This document shows positions 55,542-64,000 of a stretch of 64,000 nucleotides of DNA, one piece after another. Source of the stretch: Hyphomonas neptunium ATCC 15444. GTDB lineage: Bacteria; Pseudomonadota; Alphaproteobacteria; Caulobacterales; Hyphomonadaceae. The notes under the pieces are model-generated. The model was not told where the DNA came from, did no database searches, and saw only the letters and a program-made list of their open reading frames with translations. Each line of letters opens with the position of its first letter. Within the stretch, counting starts at the first letter, position 1. The position numbers and the translations under genes are program-made. The stretch covers positions 1,736,001 to 1,800,000 of the forward strand of contig NC_008358.1 of assembly GCF_000013025.1 (NCBI RefSeq), given 5' to 3'.

Positions 55542-57641
55542 ATGTCCGACACTTTCAAGCTGAACATCGACGGCCAGGAAATCGAAGTGCCCAAGCATTA
55601 CACGCTCATGCAGGCGTGTGAGGAAGCAGGCGCCGAGATCCCGCGCTTCTGTTACCATGAGCGTCTGTCGGTGGCGGGTAACTGCCGTATGTGCCTGGTT
55701 GAATGGCAGGGCGCGCCCAAGCCGATCGCCTCCTGCGCCCAGATCGTCGGCGATATGCGCCCGAACCAGGATGGCTCTGCGCCCATCGTGCGCACCGGCG
55801 GCGCCTATGTCGAAAAAGCCCGCAATGGCGTGATGGAGTTCCTGCTTATCAATCACCCGCTCGATTGCCCGATCTGCGATCAGGGCGGCGAGTGCGATCT
55901 TCAGGATCAGGCTGTCGCCTATGGCCGCTCGAACTCCCGCTTTGAGGAAAACAAGCGTGCCGTCGAAGACAAATACATGGGCCCGCTGGTCAAGACGATC
56001 ATGACACGCTGCATCCAGTGCACGCGCTGCGTCCGCTTCGTCGCCGAAGTGGCGGGTGTCGAAGAGATGGGCATGATCAGCCGCGGCGAGAATGCCGAGA
56101 TCACCACCTATCTCGAAAAGTCGCTGACCTCCGAGCTTTCCGGTAACGTCATCGACCTGTGCCCGGTCGGTGCCCTGACCTCGAAGCCTTACGCCTTCAA
56201 CGCGCGCCCCTGGGAGCTGCGCAAGACCTCCTCCATCGACGTGATGGACGCCATGGGCGCCGCCATCCGGATCGACGCCAAAGGCGACGCCGTGATGCGC
56301 ATTCTGCCGGAGCTGAACGAAGAGGTGAACGAGGAGTGGCTTTCGGACAAGTCCCGCTTCGTCTGGGACGGTCTCGGCCGCCAGCGTCTAGACCGGCCCT
56401 ACATTCGCGAGAATGGCAAGCTCCGCGCCGCCACTTGGGGCGAAGCCTTCGAAGCCGTGAAAGCTGCCCTCGCGGTCGGCCCCGACAAGACCGGCATTGT
56501 AGCCGGCGACCTGATCGAGGTTGAGCAGGCCAAAGCCGCTCTGGACCTCTTTCGCAGCCTCGGTGTGAAGAACACCGACTGCCGCCCTGCCGGCGCCGGT
56601 TACGGCACCTCCGGCGTGCGTGAGCATTACATCCTCAACCCCACCCTGATGGGCGTGGAAGAGGCTGATGCTCTCCTGCTGATCGGCACAAACCCGCGCG
56701 TTGAAGCCGCTGTCTGGAATGCTCGCATCCGCAAGTCATGGCTCTGGGGCAACCTGAAGGTCGGCCTGGTGGGCGAGGCGGTCGATCTCACCTATCCGTA
56801 TGAACATCTGGGCACCGGCCCTACCGACCTCGGCAAGCTTGCCTCGAGTGATTTCTACAAGGTGCTCAAGGACGCCAAGCGGCCGATGATTGTGGTCGGC
56901 GAGCGTGCGCTTGTTGGCCCGGATTGTCACGATTTGTCCAATTTTGTCCGGAAATTGTCTCAGGATGTCGGCGTTGTGACCGAGGGGTGGGCCGGTTTTG
57001 GCGTCCTGCATGCGGCAGCTGGCCGCGTCGGCGCGCTCGATGTGGGCTTCGTTCCGGCCGAAGGTGGTCTGGCGACGGCAGACATTCTCGGCGGCGGTCT
57101 TTCCACAGTTATCCTGCTGGGCGCCGATGAGATCGATCTCTCAAAGCTCGGAAATGCCAAGGTTATTTATGTTGGCTCCCATGGGGATGCCGGCGCCAGC
57201 CGCGCAGACATCGTCCTGCCCAGCGCCGCCTACACCGAAATGACTGCCACATACGTCAACACCGAAGGCCGGGTCCAGATGACCACACGCGCCACCCAGC
57301 CCAAAGGTGAGGCTCGCGAGGGCTGGGCAATTTTCCGTGCCCTTTCAGAGGTTTGCGGAAAACCGCTGCCCTATGACACAGCCGATCAACTGCGCGCGCT
57401 GCTGCGCGGCAAGGAAGGCGAAAATACCGTCTTCTCGGGCCGCGGATATGCGCCAGGCGCTCGCGGTGTCACGGCGCTCTCGGAGCCGGTTCCCGAAGTA
57501 TCAAGCTCACTCTCAAGTGCGTCTTTTGCTGCTCCGGCTGTGGATTTCTACCTCACCAACCCCATTGCACGGGCATCCAAGACAATGGCCGAGTGTTCTG
57601 CGCTGGCAAGCCGCCTAGACACTCCGGTAGCGGCAGAGTAG
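55542..57641 (+). CDS. nuoG: NADH-quinone oxidoreductase subunit G
   Basis: 699 residues, 75-kDa iron-sulfur subunit. Cluster ligands: RFCYHERLSVAGNCRMCLVE (2Fe-2S), HPLDCPICDQGGECDLQDQA (N5 region) and CIQCTRCVRF (N4). The molybdopterin-oxidoreductase-like domain follows from residue ~220. The short length is the usual alphaproteobacterial form without the extra N7 cluster. Bases 56925-56969 contain the phased TGTC cluster without changing the expected protein length. Confidence 0.97.
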   Translation: MSDTFKLNIDGQEIEVPKHYTLMQACEEAGAEIPRFCYHERLSVAGNCRMCLVEWQGAPKPIASCAQIVGDMRPNQDGSAPIVRTGGAYVEKARNGVMEFLLINHPLDCPICDQGGECDLQDQAVAYGRSNSRFEENKRAVEDKYMGPLVKTIMTRCIQCTRCVRFVAEVAGVEEMGMISRGENAEITTYLEKSLTSELSGNVIDLCPVGALTSKPYAFNARPWELRKTSSIDVMDAMGAAIRIDAKGDAVMRILPELNEEVNEEWLSDKSRFVWDGLGRQRLDRPYIRENGKLRAATWGEAFEAVKAALAVGPDKTGIVAGDLIEVEQAKAALDLFRSLGVKNTDCRPAGAGYGTSGVREHYILNPTLMGVEEADALLLIGTNPRVEAAVWNARIRKSWLWGNLKVGLVGEAVDLTYPYEHLGTGPTDLGKLASSDFYKVLKDAKRPMIVVGERALVGPDCHDLSNFVRKLSQDVGVVTEGWAGFGVLHAAAGRVGALDVGFVPAEGGLATADILGGGLSTVILLGADEIDLSKLGNAKVIYVGSHGDAGASRADIVLPSAAYTEMTATYVNTEGRVQMTTRATQPKGEAREGWAIFRALSEVCGKPLPYDTADQLRALLRGKEGENTVFSGRGYAPGARGVTALSEPVPEVSSSLSSASFAAPAVDFYLTNPIARASKTMAECSALASRLDTPVAAE
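56925..56969 (+). repeat. Helically phased TGTC repeat cluster inside nuoG
   Basis: TGTC begins at 56925, 56935, 56945, 56956 and 56966 with spacings 10, 10, 11 and 10, mostly as ATTTGTCC or GGATTGTC. The first four copies follow the same 10-10-11 pattern as the cluster at 38488 in the RNase gene. Confidence 0.6.
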
Positions 57642-57650
57642 GGCGGCGCC

Positions 57651-58745
57651 ATGAGCAACGCGATCGAGTCTCTTGGCAGCCTCTGGGGCCCGCTGCTGGT
57701 GCTGGGCCAGATAGGCCTGTTCACCCTGGTGCTCTTGTTGTCGATTGCCTTCCTTCTGCTGCTGGACCGCAAGGTCTGGGCAGGGGTGATGATGCGCAAA
57801 GGGCCAAACGTTGTCGGCCCCTTTGGTCTGCTTCAGTCCTTTGCCGACTTTGGAAAATTCCTTCTGAAGGAAATCGTCATTCCGGCGGGCGCCAACAAGG
57901 CGGTGTTCATTCTCGCGCCGATCCTGACCTGTACGCTGGCTTTCGTGACATGGGCGGCCATTCCGGTGGCGCCAGGCACGGCAACCGGGACAAGTTGGGT
58001 CATCGCCAACCTGAATGTTGGCGTCCTCTACCTGTTCGCCATCTCTTCCCTGGGTGTCTATGGCATCATCATGGGCGGCTGGGCCTCAAACTCGAAATAC
58101 CCGTTCCTGGGCGCCCTACGTTCGGCGGCACAGATGGTCTCCTATGAGGTATCCATCGGCTTCGTGATCGTCACGGTGATCCTGCTGGTAGGGTCGATGA
58201 ACCTGACCACCATCGTGAACAACCAGGACGGCGGCATCCAGAACTGGCACGTGTTCAGCTTTCAGTATTTCCCGCTGATTGTCGTCATGGTGCCGATGTT
58301 CGTGATTTTCTTTATCTCGGCGTTGGCAGAAACCAACCGGCCACCTTTCGATCTGCCTGAAGCGGAGTCCGAACTCGTGGCGGGCTATCAGGTCGAATAT
58401 GGTTCGACGCCGTATCTCCTCTTTATGCTCGGGGAATATCTCAACATTGTGCTCATGTGCGCGATGATGACGATCCTTTTCCTGGGGGGATGGCATGGCC
58501 CGATCTCGCTAGGACCGGAATTGACGGCAAATCTGCCGCCGTTGCTTCTCAGTCTTTCCGGGCTAGCCTGGTTCATGGGCAAGGTGCTGTTCTGCTTCTT
58601 CCTGTTCGCACTGGTGAAGGCCATCGTGCCGCGCTACCGCTATGATCAACTGATGCGTCTAGGCTGGAAAATCTTCCTGCCGACATCGCTGGCGGCGGTC
58701 ATCATCGTGGCAGGTTATGTGACATTCGTGGGAGGTCTCTCATGA
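57651..58745 (+). CDS. nuoH: NADH-quinone oxidoreductase subunit H
   Basis: 364 residues and eight membrane helices. [20 protein letters not shown] and [20 protein letters not shown] form the acidic loop of the quinone entry. The stop overlaps the nuoI start by 4 bases. Confidence 0.97.
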   Translation: MSNAIESLGSLWGPLLVLGQIGLFTLVLLLSIAFLLLLDRKVWAGVMMRKGPNVVGPFGLLQSFADFGKFLLKEIVIPAGANKAVFILAPILTCTLAFVTWAAIPVAPGTATGTSWVIANLNVGVLYLFAISSLGVYGIIMGGWASNSKYPFLGALRSAAQMVSYEVSIGFVIVTVILLVGSMNLTTIVNNQDGGIQNWHVFSFQYFPLIVVMVPMFVIFFISALAETNRPPFDLPEAESELVAGYQVEYGSTPYLLFMLGEYLNIVLMCAMMTILFLGGWHGPISLGPELTANLPPLLLSLSGLAWFMGKVLFCFFLFALVKAIVPRYRYDQLMRLGWKIFLPTSLAAVIIVAGYVTFVGGLS

Positions 58746-59227
58746 GCCTTGCGCAGACACTTCGCGGCGCGCTGCTGACAGATTTCATGGGCGCAGCCTG
58801 GATTGCGGTGCGGGAAATGTTCCGGCGCAAGGCGACCGTGAATTACCCGTTTGAGAAAAACCCGCTTTCGCCGCGGTTCCGGGGCGAACATGTTCTGCGC
58901 CGCTATCCGAGTGGCGAAGAGCGCTGCATTGCGTGCAAACTCTGCGAGGCGATCTGCCCCGCACAAGCGATTACGATTGAGGCTGAGCCTCGCGAAGACG
59001 GGGCGCGCCGGACGACGCGGTACGACATTGACATGGTGAAATGCATCTATTGCGGCTTCTGTCAGGAAGCCTGCCCGGTGGACGCCATCGTTGAAGGGCC
59101 AAACTTCGAGTTTGCAACAGAAACACGGGAGGAGCTGTTTTATGACAAGGAGCGCCTCCTCGCGAATGGCGACCGCTGGGAACGGCTGATTGCCAAGAAT
59201 CTGGAATTGGATGCGCCGTACCGCTAA
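58742..59227 (+). CDS. nuoI: NADH-quinone oxidoreductase subunit I
   Basis: 161 residues, carries two 4Fe-4S clusters (N6a and N6b) by [16 protein letters not shown] and [36 protein letters not shown] is the family pattern. Overlaps nuoH. Confidence 0.97.
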   Translation: MSLAQTLRGALLTDFMGAAWIAVREMFRRKATVNYPFEKNPLSPRFRGEHVLRRYPSGEERCIACKLCEAICPAQAITIEAEPREDGARRTTRYDIDMVKCIYCGFCQEACPVDAIVEGPNFEFATETREELFYDKERLLANGDRWERLIAKNLELDAPYR

Positions 59228-59298
59228 GGGCGGCGCTGGGTTGAAGCAGGGCCAGCCCAATCGGGTTATGGCGTTTATCAGGAAGGGGCGGACAGGCC

Positions 59299-59892
59299 GT
59301 GGCGTTGATCGCTTTCTCATTGATTGCGGCGATTGTCGTGCTTGCAGCGATGTTTGTCATCGCGGCGCGCAATCCCGTGCATTCCGTGCTCTGGCTAATC
59401 CTGACGTTCTTTTCGGCGGCAGGGCTCCTCGTCCTGATCGGCGCAGAGTTTCTCGCGATGCTGCTGGTTGTTGTCTATGTGGGCGCCGTCGCGGTGCTTT
59501 TCCTGTTTGTCGTGATGATGCTGGACGTGGACTTCGTGGAACTGAAGCAGGGCACCCTTCGCTATTGGCCCTTCGCGCTGCTGGTCGGCGTCATTCTCCT
59601 CGCGGAACTTGCGCTGGTGTCTGTTGCCGGCGACGCGATACCGGAGGGCAACATGAATGCCTCGCCGAACGCGCCGACAAATGCCGAAGCGATCGGATAT
59701 GTAATGTACACAGACTACCTTCTGCTGTTCCAGCTGTCGGGTATTGTGTTGTTGATCGCCATGGTGGGGGCAATCGTTCTCACGCTGCGCCACCGCCCGC
59801 ATATCAAGCGCCAGGATATTGCCAAGCAGACCGGCCGCCGGCGCGTGGACGCTGTTGACCTAAAAGACCCAACACCTGGGCAGGGGATCTGA
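59299..59892 (+). CDS. nuoJ: NADH-quinone oxidoreductase subunit J
   Basis: 197 residues, five membrane helices. NPVHSVLWLILTFFSAAGLL and VVYVGAVAVLFLFVVMMLDV, the latter with the pi-bulge helix of subunit J. The start is GTG 59299; 71 bases separate it from nuoI, the largest gap in the operon, without another gene. Confidence 0.95.
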   Translation: MALIAFSLIAAIVVLAAMFVIAARNPVHSVLWLILTFFSAAGLLVLIGAEFLAMLLVVVYVGAVAVLFLFVVMMLDVDFVELKQGTLRYWPFALLVGVILLAELALVSVAGDAIPEGNMNASPNAPTNAEAIGYVMYTDYLLLFQLSGIVLLIAMVGAIVLTLRHRPHIKRQDIAKQTGRRRVDAVDLKDPTPGQGI

Positions 59893-59895
59893 CGG

Positions 59896-60204
59896 ATGGA
59901 ACTCGGCCTACCTCATTATCTAGCCGTCTCGGCAGCGCTGTTCACGATTGGTGTCGTTGGCATCTTTGTGAACCGCAAGAACATCATCGTCATCTTGATG
60001 GCGATCGAACTGATCCTTTTGTCTGTGAACATCAATCTCGTTGCGTTTTCCGTCTTCAGCGGAACCATTGAGGGACAGATATTCGCAATGCTTGTGCTGA
60101 CCGTTGCGGCCGCTGAAGCCGCGGTCGGGCTTGCCATCCTCGTCGTATATTTCCGTAACCGTCGCGACATCTCGGTTGAGAATGTCGACCTGATGAAGGG
60201 CTGA
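59896..60204 (+). CDS. nuoK: NADH-quinone oxidoreductase subunit K
   Basis: 102 residues and three membrane helices. [20 protein letters not shown] and [20 protein letters not shown] hold the two Glu residues of the antiporter-like channel. 3-base gap to nuoJ. Confidence 0.97.
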   Translation: MELGLPHYLAVSAALFTIGVVGIFVNRKNIIVILMAIELILLSVNINLVAFSVFSGTIEGQIFAMLVLTVAAAEAAVGLAILVVYFRNRRDISVENVDLMKG

Positions 60205-60211
60205 TAAGGGT

Positions 60212-62362
60212 ATGCTTCCTGATAGCCTTCTTCTTTTTATTGTTCTGGCGCCGGGCATCGCCGCTCTTTTTGGCTTGTTCCACAAGGTAGTCGGCGATCG
60301 CACTGTGATGCTTGTCACCACGGGAACCGTCCTGACGGCCGGTGCCCTTTCCCTGTTTCAACTGTTCGCTTATGTAGCCGGACTTGGGCATGTTGGGGCG
60401 CCGGAAGCGCATGCCGCCGTAGACGCCTATCTGACCGCCGGGCCCGCGCACAGCACGCAGGAGCTGAAGCAGCATATCATTACACTCATGCCCTGGATTG
60501 AAGTCGGGAACTTCAAGGCTAACTGGGCAATCCGGGTTGATGCGCTGTCGATTGTCATGATGGCGGTGATTACGGGCGTTTCTGGTCTCGTTCACCTCTA
60601 TTCCTGGGGCTATATGAGCGAGGAGCCGCACAAGTCGCGCTTTTTTGCCTACCTTTCACTCTTCACCTTCATGATGCTCATGCTGGTGGTGGCCGACAAC
60701 TTCATCCAGCTGTTCTTCGGCTGGGAAGGCGTGGGGCTCGCCTCCTATTTGCTGATCGGTTTCTGGTACACCAAGAAGGCGCCTAACGACGCGTCCATCA
60801 AGGCATTCGTTACCAACCGCGTCGGAGATTTCGGGCTGGCGCTCGGTATCATGGCTGTGTTCTTCGTGTTTGGCAGTGTCGAATTTGGTCCCGTCCTGGA
60901 TGCGATCCGCACCAATGCCATCGTCACGCCGGTTGCTTTTGCAGAAGCCGCTCCCGCGCGGGAAGCGGTGATCATGTTCCTTGGGCAGCGCGTCTATGCG
61001 CTGGAGCTGATCGGCATCCTTCTGTTCATTGGTGCTATGGGCAAATCGGCTCAGTTCTTCCTGCATGTCTGGCTCCCAGACGCCATGGAAGGTCCGACCC
61101 CTGTATCCGCGCTCATTCATGCGGCAACGATGGTGACGGCGGGCGTGTATCTCGTCTGCCTCGTCTCACCGATTTACGAATACACGTTCTATGCAGCTGG
61201 CATGATCGCCCTGGTGGGGGCAGTCACGGCGCTCTACGCCGCCACCGTCGGCATGGCGCAGAACGACATCAAACGCGTGATTGCGTATTCGACCTGTTCG
61301 CAGCTTGGCTACATGTTCTTTGCCGCCGGTGTCGGCGCTTATGAAGCCGCGATGTTCCATCTTTTTACTCACGCCTTCTTCAAGGCGCTGCTGTTCCTCG
61401 GGGCCGGCTCGGTCATCCACGGTATGCACCATGAACAGGACATGCGCCGCATGGGCGGGCTCGCGAAGTTCATGCCGCTGACCTATGCGGCGATGATGAT
61501 CGGCACGATCGCCATCATCGGCCTCGGCATTCCGCACACGAAGTTGGGCTTTTCAGGCTTTTTCTCAAAGGACGCCATTCTCGAAAGCGCCTTCGCTGGT
61601 GGCACAGCGCAAGTCATGTTCGGCCAAATGGCATTTTGGTTTGGTCTGCTAGCGGCGTTTCTGACCAGCTTCTATTCCTGGCGCCTCATTTACATGACCT
61701 TCCATGGACCGCGGGTTGTACTCGAAGATCATGGCCACGATCATGCGCACGCGGATGAGCACGCTGAGGATGACCATCACGGTCACGATCACACGCCGCA
61801 CGAAAGCCCGATGGTGATGCTTATCCCATTGGCGCTCTTGAGCCTCGGGGCAGTTTTTGCGGGGTTCTATTTCTACGACGCATTTGTCGAGGCCAATAAC
61901 GAAGCCTTCTGGGCGGGCGCGATCTATCGCGCTACGGAAAACCACGTACTGCACGATCGCCACAATGTGCCGGAATGGGTTCTATGGGCGCCGCTTGTCG
62001 TAACGATCGCCGGCTTCGCTCTGGCGAGCATGACTTACTTCTTCAATCGCGGTGTTGGTGCGCGCATCGCCGCAAGTGGTGGCCCGCTCCACTCGCTTTT
62101 CTCCAATAAATGGTATTTCGACGAGATCTACCAAGCCACGCTGGTTCGCGGGTCAGCTTTCCTCGGCAATATATTCTGGAAAGCAGACAAGAAGATCATT
62201 GATGGTGCCGGCCCTGACGGAATGGCTGCGCTTGCAGGCATTGGCGCCCGGCGTCTGGCAAAAATGCACACGGGTTATCTGTATCACTATGCCTTCGTGA
62301 TCATCGGGGCGGCCATCGTATTTGGCGCGATCCTGTGGTTGCGGGCAGGAGGGGCCAACTGA
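60212..62362 (+). CDS. nuoL: NADH-quinone oxidoreductase subunit L
   Basis: 716 residues, MrpA-like proton channel with the lateral helix at the C-terminus. [20 protein letters not shown] contains the functional Glu, and [20 protein letters not shown] the central Lys/His region. A His/Asp-rich loop ([20 protein letters not shown], about residues 508-530) is characteristic of alphaproteobacterial NuoL. Confidence 0.97.
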   Translation: MLPDSLLLFIVLAPGIAALFGLFHKVVGDRTVMLVTTGTVLTAGALSLFQLFAYVAGLGHVGAPEAHAAVDAYLTAGPAHSTQELKQHIITLMPWIEVGNFKANWAIRVDALSIVMMAVITGVSGLVHLYSWGYMSEEPHKSRFFAYLSLFTFMMLMLVVADNFIQLFFGWEGVGLASYLLIGFWYTKKAPNDASIKAFVTNRVGDFGLALGIMAVFFVFGSVEFGPVLDAIRTNAIVTPVAFAEAAPAREAVIMFLGQRVYALELIGILLFIGAMGKSAQFFLHVWLPDAMEGPTPVSALIHAATMVTAGVYLVCLVSPIYEYTFYAAGMIALVGAVTALYAATVGMAQNDIKRVIAYSTCSQLGYMFFAAGVGAYEAAMFHLFTHAFFKALLFLGAGSVIHGMHHEQDMRRMGGLAKFMPLTYAAMMIGTIAIIGLGIPHTKLGFSGFFSKDAILESAFAGGTAQVMFGQMAFWFGLLAAFLTSFYSWRLIYMTFHGPRVVLEDHGHDHAHADEHAEDDHHGHDHTPHESPMVMLIPLALLSLGAVFAGFYFYDAFVEANNEAFWAGAIYRATENHVLHDRHNVPEWVLWAPLVVTIAGFALASMTYFFNRGVGARIAASGGPLHSLFSNKWYFDEIYQATLVRGSAFLGNIFWKADKKIIDGAGPDGMAALAGIGARRLAKMHTGYLYHYAFVIIGAAIVFGAILWLRAGGAN

Positions 62363-63864
62363 TGGGCGGTTTCCCCATTCTTACCGCGATGACGTTCCTG
62401 CCGTTGATCGGCGCGTTGCTCATCGTTCTCGTCCGCGCGGCCACTGCAGGAAGCCGCGCTGCGGCGGATGATGGTCGTCAAAACCGTGCCATCCTCATGG
62501 CTTCGCTGATTATTTCAGCAGCGACTTTCGTGCTGTCTGTTGCGGCGTTTCTGTCGTTCGATCCAGGGCAGATGGGTTATCAGCTGGTCGAACAGCACGC
62601 GTGGTATGGTCCGATAAGCTATAAGCTCGGTATCGACGGGCTTTCCATGTCGCTGATCCTGCTCACGACGTTTCTGACGCCGATCTGCCTTCTGGCGAGC
62701 TGGAATTCCATCGACAAGCGCGTGACTGAATATGTCGTCGCATTTCTGGTGCTCGAGACATTCATGATTGGTGTCTTTACGGCGCTCGATCTGGTGCTGT
62801 TCTACATATTCTTCGAGGCTGGCCTGATCCCGATGTTCCTCATCATCGGTATCTGGGGTGGGAAAGACCGTATCTATGCCTCGTTCAAGTTCTTCCTCTA
62901 CACGCTGATCGGCTCACTGCTGCTTCTGGTGGCCGCGATCTACATGATCCAGGTGGCCGGTTCAGCCGACTTCGAAGTGCTCGAGCAGTTTGCGTTTGAT
63001 CCGGGCGTTCAGACCTGGCTCTGGCTTGCCTTCTTGGCGTCGTTTGCCGTCAAGCTGCCGATGTGGCCGGTTCACACATGGTTGCCGGATGCGCACGTTC
63101 AGGCGCCAACGGCCGGGTCGGTTGTCCTCGCCGGTGTCCTGCTGAAAATGGGCGGCTACGGCATGCTGCGCTTTTCATTGCCGATGTTTCCCGATGCCAG
63201 CGCATACTTCCAACCGATGATGTTTGCCCTTGCGGTCATCGCGATCATTTACACGTCGCTTGTCGCCTGGCGTCAGACGGACATGAAAAAACTCATCGCC
63301 TATTCGTCGGTCGCGCATATGGGCTTTGTTACGCTCGGTATTTTTGCCTTCAATGAAACGGGGATACAGGGCGCCATCTTTCAGATGCTGAGCCACGGCC
63401 TGATTTCCGGCGCGCTGTTCCTGATCGTGGGTGTCGTCTACGACCGCATGCACACTCGCGAGATTGCAGCCTATGGCGGCCTGGTTGGCCGCATGCCGAT
63501 CTATGCCGGCTTCTTCATGTTGTTCACCATGGCCAACGTAGGTTTGCCCGGAACAAGCGGGTTCGTAGGAGAAATTCTTACGATGATAGGTGGCTTCCAG
63601 GCAGCAACATGGGCAGCCTTTGGCGCGGCATTCGGTGTGATCTTTTCTGCCGTCTACATGCTGACGCTTTATCGCCGCACCGTCTTCGGTGAGATAACCA
63701 ATCCACTGCTTGAAGACATCAAGGACATGAACCGGATCGAATGGGTCTGCATTGCACCGCTTGCAGTCCTCACAGTTCTTTTTGGTGTTGCCCCCAACCT
63801 CATTTTCGCCGTCACCAATGGTGCTACAGGGCGCATTATCGCGCTCATGGCGGGAGGCCAGTAA
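62362..63864 (+). CDS. nuoM: NADH-quinone oxidoreductase subunit M
   Basis: 500 residues from ATG 62362, which overlaps the nuoL stop by one base. [20 protein letters not shown] carries the channel Glu and [20 protein letters not shown] the antiporter signature. Complete. Confidence 0.97.
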
Positions 63865-63868
63865 GCCG

Positions 63869-64000
63869 ATGCTTGATACTCAATCCATCATACAGGCCAT
63901 GGCTCCAGAGCTTTGGCTCGCCGCATCCGGTCTCATGCTGGTGCTCGTGGGGGCAATCGTTGGAGAGCGCTTCAACAGCCTTTCCTATAAAGTCGGCGCA
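63869..64000 (+). CDS. nuoN: NADH-quinone oxidoreductase subunit N, 5' part
   Basis: First 44 codons from ATG 63869, 4 bases after nuo[21 protein letters not shown] and [15 protein letters not shown] fit the first membrane helix of NuoN. The gene continues past the right edge. Confidence 0.85.

Noticed and set aside
61700-61810. His-rich segment as a possible metal-resistance protein
   Set aside because: It is the normal loop of alphaproteobacterial NuoL.

Overview
The window looks like the chromosome of an alphaproteobacterium, most probably a member of the Caulobacterales (Hyphomonadaceae-like). The signs are a sigma-F/NrsF heavy-metal module of the Caulobacter kind, an Entner-Doudoroff glucose locus (zwf-pgl-edd-glk), a 14-gene nuo operon with alphaproteobacterial NuoE and NuoL features, and Trb-type integrative-element genes (DUF736, DUF2274, AlpA) common in this class. 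The genus is an inference; no rRNA gene is present.

Positions 1-26,000 are a heavy-metal resistance island, mostly on the minus strand. It holds a cusCBA-type copper/silver efflux operon (CusA runs off the left edge), a sigma-F/NrsF regulatory pair with a sigma-F-type promoter in front of a small secreted cysteine protein, a CopA copper P-type ATPase, a periplasmic copper operon (CusF-like protein, multicopper oxidase CopA, CopB, CopC, CopD) that continues into an NTF2-like protein, an AraC regulator and a fatty-acid-hydroxylase-family protein, a divergent CsoR copper sensor, and a czcCBA plus P1B-4 ATPase operon for divalent cations ending in a lipoprotein and a frameshifted DUF3703 gene. 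Each of the three efflux/detoxification operons begins with a different small secreted protein that carries a CxxC motif. CsoR-like boxes link the copper operon and the copper ATPase.

Positions 26,400-37,400 are the remains of an integrative conjugative element at tRNA-Phe. A P4-type integrase lies next to the tRNA, with clustered 9-mer repeats upstream of it. Only alpA, DUF736, DUF2274, trbI and a shortened trbG remain of the conjugation module, plus an inverted ~100-codon traG fragment. Between trbG and traG sits a four-gene, translationally coupled cassette: a DpnII/MboI-like PD-(D/E)XK nuclease, an unknown 121-residue protein, a second PD-(D/E)XK-like protein and a Ski2-like helicase. I read it as an anti-phage or anti-plasmid system of a nuclease-helicase type. 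In this copy the helicase has lost the segment that should carry Walker A and the DEAH box, and its 3' end is cut by the traG fragment. A truncated merR, a CDF exporter and lspA form a further small metal module with an intact MerR-type promoter.

From 37,400 onward the sequence is core chromosome: yacG, an RNase E/G gene, pgi, tuf, a carboxymuconolactone-decarboxylase-family gene, tRNA-Trp, a GH13 alpha-glucosidase, the Entner-Doudoroff upper pathway, and nuoA to nuoN (nuoN cut by the right edge). The nuo operon contains three coupled non-nuo genes: an NTF2-like gene and a VOC gene between nuoD and nuoE, and a small membrane protein between nuoF and nuoG. Two helically phased TGTC repeat clusters, in the RNase gene and in nuoG, are not explained by coding.
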